Assembly (NCBI GenBank): GCA_964342355.1
Contig: CAYFFG010000003.1
Coordinates: 193,094 to 257,093, forward strand
Direction of reading: 5' to 3'
From: Hirschia sp964342355
Lineage (GTDB): Bacteria > Pseudomonadota > Alphaproteobacteria > Caulobacterales > Hyphomonadaceae
Length of the DNA stretch: 64,000 nt
This document shows, piece after piece, positions 62,099 through 64,000 of this stretch. Position 1 is the first letter of the stretch. Every line of letters begins with the position of its first letter. A program made the translations under genes and the position numbers. The notes beneath the pieces were generated by a model. That model did not search any database and was not told where the DNA came from. It saw only the letters and a program-made list of their open reading frames with translations.

Positions 62099-63022
62099 AT
62101 GCGCCGCTATATCAAATCACTCGCCACCTGGCTGGCGAGCTTTGCAATCCTTGCGCTCCCGCTGACGCCGAGCGCCAGCGCATGGGGTAAAACCGGTCAC
62201 CGCGTCGTTGGCGAGATTGCCGAAGACTATCTCACCCCCAAAACGCGCGCCGCTATTGCAGAGATTATGGGCGTTGAGGATTTGGCGCAGGCTTCCAACT
62301 GGGCTGATTTCATGCGGTCCTCACCGGACGAATTCTGGCAAAAAGAGGCCTGGGCCTATCATTTCTTCACCGTGCCCGAAGGTGAGACTTACGCAGAAAC
62401 GGACATCCCGGCTTATGGCGACGCGATGACAGCGCTTGAGACTTTCCGCGCAACACTGCTCAGCGACACCGCCTCGGTCGAAGACAAGCAACTTGCCCTG
62501 CGTTTTATCGTCCACATTGTTGGCGATCTGCACCAGCCGCTTCACACAGGCAATGGCACAGACCGCGGCGGCAATGATGTGGCTGTCAAATTTTTCGATG
62601 TGGAAACCAATCTGCACGACGCCTGGGACAATGGCATGGTGGATGAAGAACAGCTATCCTATACAGAACTTGCGCACTGGCTGGCGCGCGCGATCACGCC
62701 CGAGTTGGCGGCAGACTGGTCTACGCCTGACCCGCATGTCTGGATTGGTGAAAGCACCGCCCTGCGCGACACGGTCTATCCCGAGTCGACCACTGATGGT
62801 TCCCTTCCAGAACTCAAATGGCAATATTTCTACGCCCATCGTGACAATGTGCGTTTGCGCCTGTCTCAAGGCGGCGTGCGATTAGCGGTTTATCTCAATG
62901 CCATTTTCGACCCGCAAAAAGACCCGACAGCAGTTAAAACCTGCCACATCGACAAACCCCGCTCCCTACGCCGCGCCGGCGGCGCCCTCTGGATCCGCCT
63001 CAGCAAGGGATGTGTGGGGTAG
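62099..63022 (+). CDS. S1/P1-type nuclease, secreted
   Basis: The 307-residue protein has a signal peptide (WLASFAILALPLTPSASA) cleaved before Trp, whose N-terminal amino group is a zinc ligand in this family (AWGKTGHRVVGEIAEDYLTP). Other zinc ligands are in NWADFMR, WAYHFF, RFIVHIVGDLHQPLHTGNGT and NLHDAWDNGMV. These enzymes degrade single-stranded DNA and RNA outside the cytoplasm, giving phosphate and nucleosides. Confidence 0.94.
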   Translation: MRRYIKSLATWLASFAILALPLTPSASAWGKTGHRVVGEIAEDYLTPKTRAAIAEIMGVEDLAQASNWADFMRSSPDEFWQKEAWAYHFFTVPEGETYAETDIPAYGDAMTALETFRATLLSDTASVEDKQLALRFIVHIVGDLHQPLHTGNGTDRGGNDVAVKFFDVETNLHDAWDNGMVDEEQLSYTELAHWLARAITPELAADWSTPDPHVWIGESTALRDTVYPESTTDGSLPELKWQYFYAHRDNVRLRLSQGGVRLAVYLNAIFDPQKDPTAVKTCHIDKPRSLRRAGGALWIRLSKGCVG

Positions 63023-63112
63023 TTACACGCGTCCTCACAACCTAAAGGACACATTACGATTCCCCTTTAACGAGAATCCTGACTGATTATTCCCCTTTAG
63101 AGGGATTATGCA

Positions 63113-63349
63113 TTGGCCGGCCGCGTGGCTGCGCTTGAGAGTGCTTTAGCGTATCTGGCGGCCATTTACGCCATCGAAGAAGGCGAACCCAAAGAGACCT
63201 CCGTTCTGTTTTATAAAAACGTGCTGGAGATCGCTATGAAACGGTATTGCAAGGCACAACCAGGTCCGGAAAAGGAAGTCGCGGCCAGCGCCATGACCGC
63301 CGTCCACACAATGTTTGGCCGCATACAGGATTTGCTGAACGGCGAGTGA
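63113..63349 (+). CDS. Small helical protein of unknown function
   Basis: The 78-residue protein (TTG start after AGAGGGATT) is mostly helix (RVAALESALAYLAAIYAIEE, then SVLFYKNVLEIAMKRYCKAQ). No family recognised. The repeated ATTCCCCTTTA in the upstream region (about 63060 and 63089) may belong to its promoter. Confidence 0.5.
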   Translation: MAGRVAALESALAYLAAIYAIEEGEPKETSVLFYKNVLEIAMKRYCKAQPGPEKEVAASAMTAVHTMFGRIQDLLNGE

Positions 63350-63472
63350 GTTAGTTCTAAATCTGAATTTTAGTTCCAGTCTTTGCTTTCACAACCAACA
63401 GGCAGATCGCGCAAGTGTCAGGCGGCGCGTAACCCCTGCTTTATGTCTAGCGAATCCAGGTAAGTGAAACAC

Positions 63473-63928
63473 ATGGCTGCCACTTACCCACGCGAAAATT
63501 CCATCAAAGTCGTCGCTGGCATTATCGTCAACGCCAGCGGCCAAACCCTGCTTGTTCGCAAGCAGGGTTCCAGCGCCTTCATGCAGCCGGGCGGCAAGCC
63601 AGCCCCGGGCGAAGACGCCATAGCCACGCTCAAACGCGAAATCTACGAAGAACTGGGATGCGAACTGGCGCCAGACAGCATCAGACATGCCGGTCGGTTT
63701 ATCTCTCCTGCGGCAAATGAACCGGATCATTGGGTGGAGGCTGACCTTTTCTTCGCCAGCCTCACATCACCACCCGTCGCCCAGTCAGAAATTGCCAAAA
63801 TCGCCTGGGTCAGCGCTGACAATCCCGCACACCTCACCTTAGCGCCTTTAACACGGGATCATGTCCTGCCTTTCCTGCTTTTTAAGGCCCCTTATCCATC
63901 ATGTCGGAACGAAAAACGCCCGAAGTAA
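63473..63928 (+). CDS. NUDIX hydrolase
   Basis: The 151-residue protein (ATG at 63473, after GTAAGTGAAACAC) has a complete Nudix box, GGKPAPGEDAIATLKREIYE then ELGCEL, matching G-x5-E-x7-R-E-U-x-E-E-x-G. Substrates of the family are nucleoside diphosphates linked to other groups. The core is standard in length. A weak dyad with flanking A and T runs (about 63911-63938) follows the gene and may terminate it. Confidence 0.9.
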   Translation: MAATYPRENSIKVVAGIIVNASGQTLLVRKQGSSAFMQPGGKPAPGEDAIATLKREIYEELGCELAPDSIRHAGRFISPAANEPDHWVEADLFFASLTSPPVAQSEIAKIAWVSADNPAHLTLAPLTRDHVLPFLLFKAPYPSCRNEKRPK

Positions 63929-64000
63929 GGGCTTTTGCCATTAGTTTATCCCACACCGGCCATCCTCGCGTAATCTTTGTCACATGATCCTTGGCGCAAG

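Noticed and set aside
63900..64000. Start of a further gene at the right edge (ATG at 63984)
   Set aside because: Only five codons are available, without a clear ribosome-binding site, so nothing can be supported.

Overview
The window is a chromosomal segment of an alphaproteobacterium. The main evidence is the order chvI-chvG-manX-ptsH-ahcY on the minus strand (1-4085), a signature locus of Rhizobiales and Caulobacter relatives. Other gene content (Tat-exported molybdenum hydroxylase, bifunctional cysNC, mannose-1-phosphate guanylyltransferase fused to an AGE-type isomerase) suggests the Hyphomonadales/Maricaulales, but that placement is tentative.

Core region 1 (1-19974) holds ahcY (partial), an EF-hand protein, the PTS-Ntr pair HPr/EIIA-Man, the ChvG/ChvI two-component system, an amino-acid permease, polA, a carboxylesterase lipoprotein, a MarR regulator, a histidine phosphatase, a D-glycerate 3-kinase-like protein, divergent oxyR/katG, an IorAB-type molybdenum hydroxylase and tRNA-Leu(CAG). 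The hprK gene normally found between chvG and manX is not there.

Accessory region (19975-40665): two integrative elements lie in tandem at the 3' end of tRNA-Leu. Element A (about 14.4 kb, 19975-34378) looks like a phage satellite or a small replicating island. It has a tRNA integrase, an HTH gene, a tyrosine recombinase without a core-binding domain, a Shedu-type nuclease gene followed by a DUF2726-type nuclease-like gene, five tightly packed small genes (one resembling the start of a phage prohead protease), a putative promoter/terminator unit for a small RNA, an HTH regulator with a predicted leaderless promoter, a cluster of 9-bp iterons, a primase-polymerase/helicase, an AlpA-like gene that may be frameshifted, and a SprT-like metalloprotease. 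A 17-bp copy of the tRNA-Leu 3' end closes it. Element B (about 6.3 kb) has a P4-type integrase, AlpA, an HTH replication-type protein carrying dyad repeats inside its gene, a zinc-ribbon protein, and a CCWGG-type restriction-modification set: cytosine-5 methyltransferase with an HTH domain, Vsr, and an EcoRII-like endonuclease split by a -1 frameshift at a canonical slippery heptamer. The right flank of element B repeats the left end of a P4-type element, suggesting a third, largely deleted element.

Core region 2 (40666-64000) contains an acyl-CoA dehydrogenase, tRNA-Val(GAC), sugar-nucleotide and polysaccharide genes (mannose-1-phosphate guanylyltransferase/isomerase, galE, a glycosyltransferase, ugd), a sodium:alanine symporter, bioB, a fasciclin lipoprotein, phhB, the sulfate-activation operon cysD-cysNC-cysQ, an ABC ATPase without a permease partner in view, glmM, an exported RidA-like protein, a flavin-reductase-like protein, an S1/P1 nuclease and a NUDIX hydrolase. 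All functional assignments are by reading the sequence; no database search was run.
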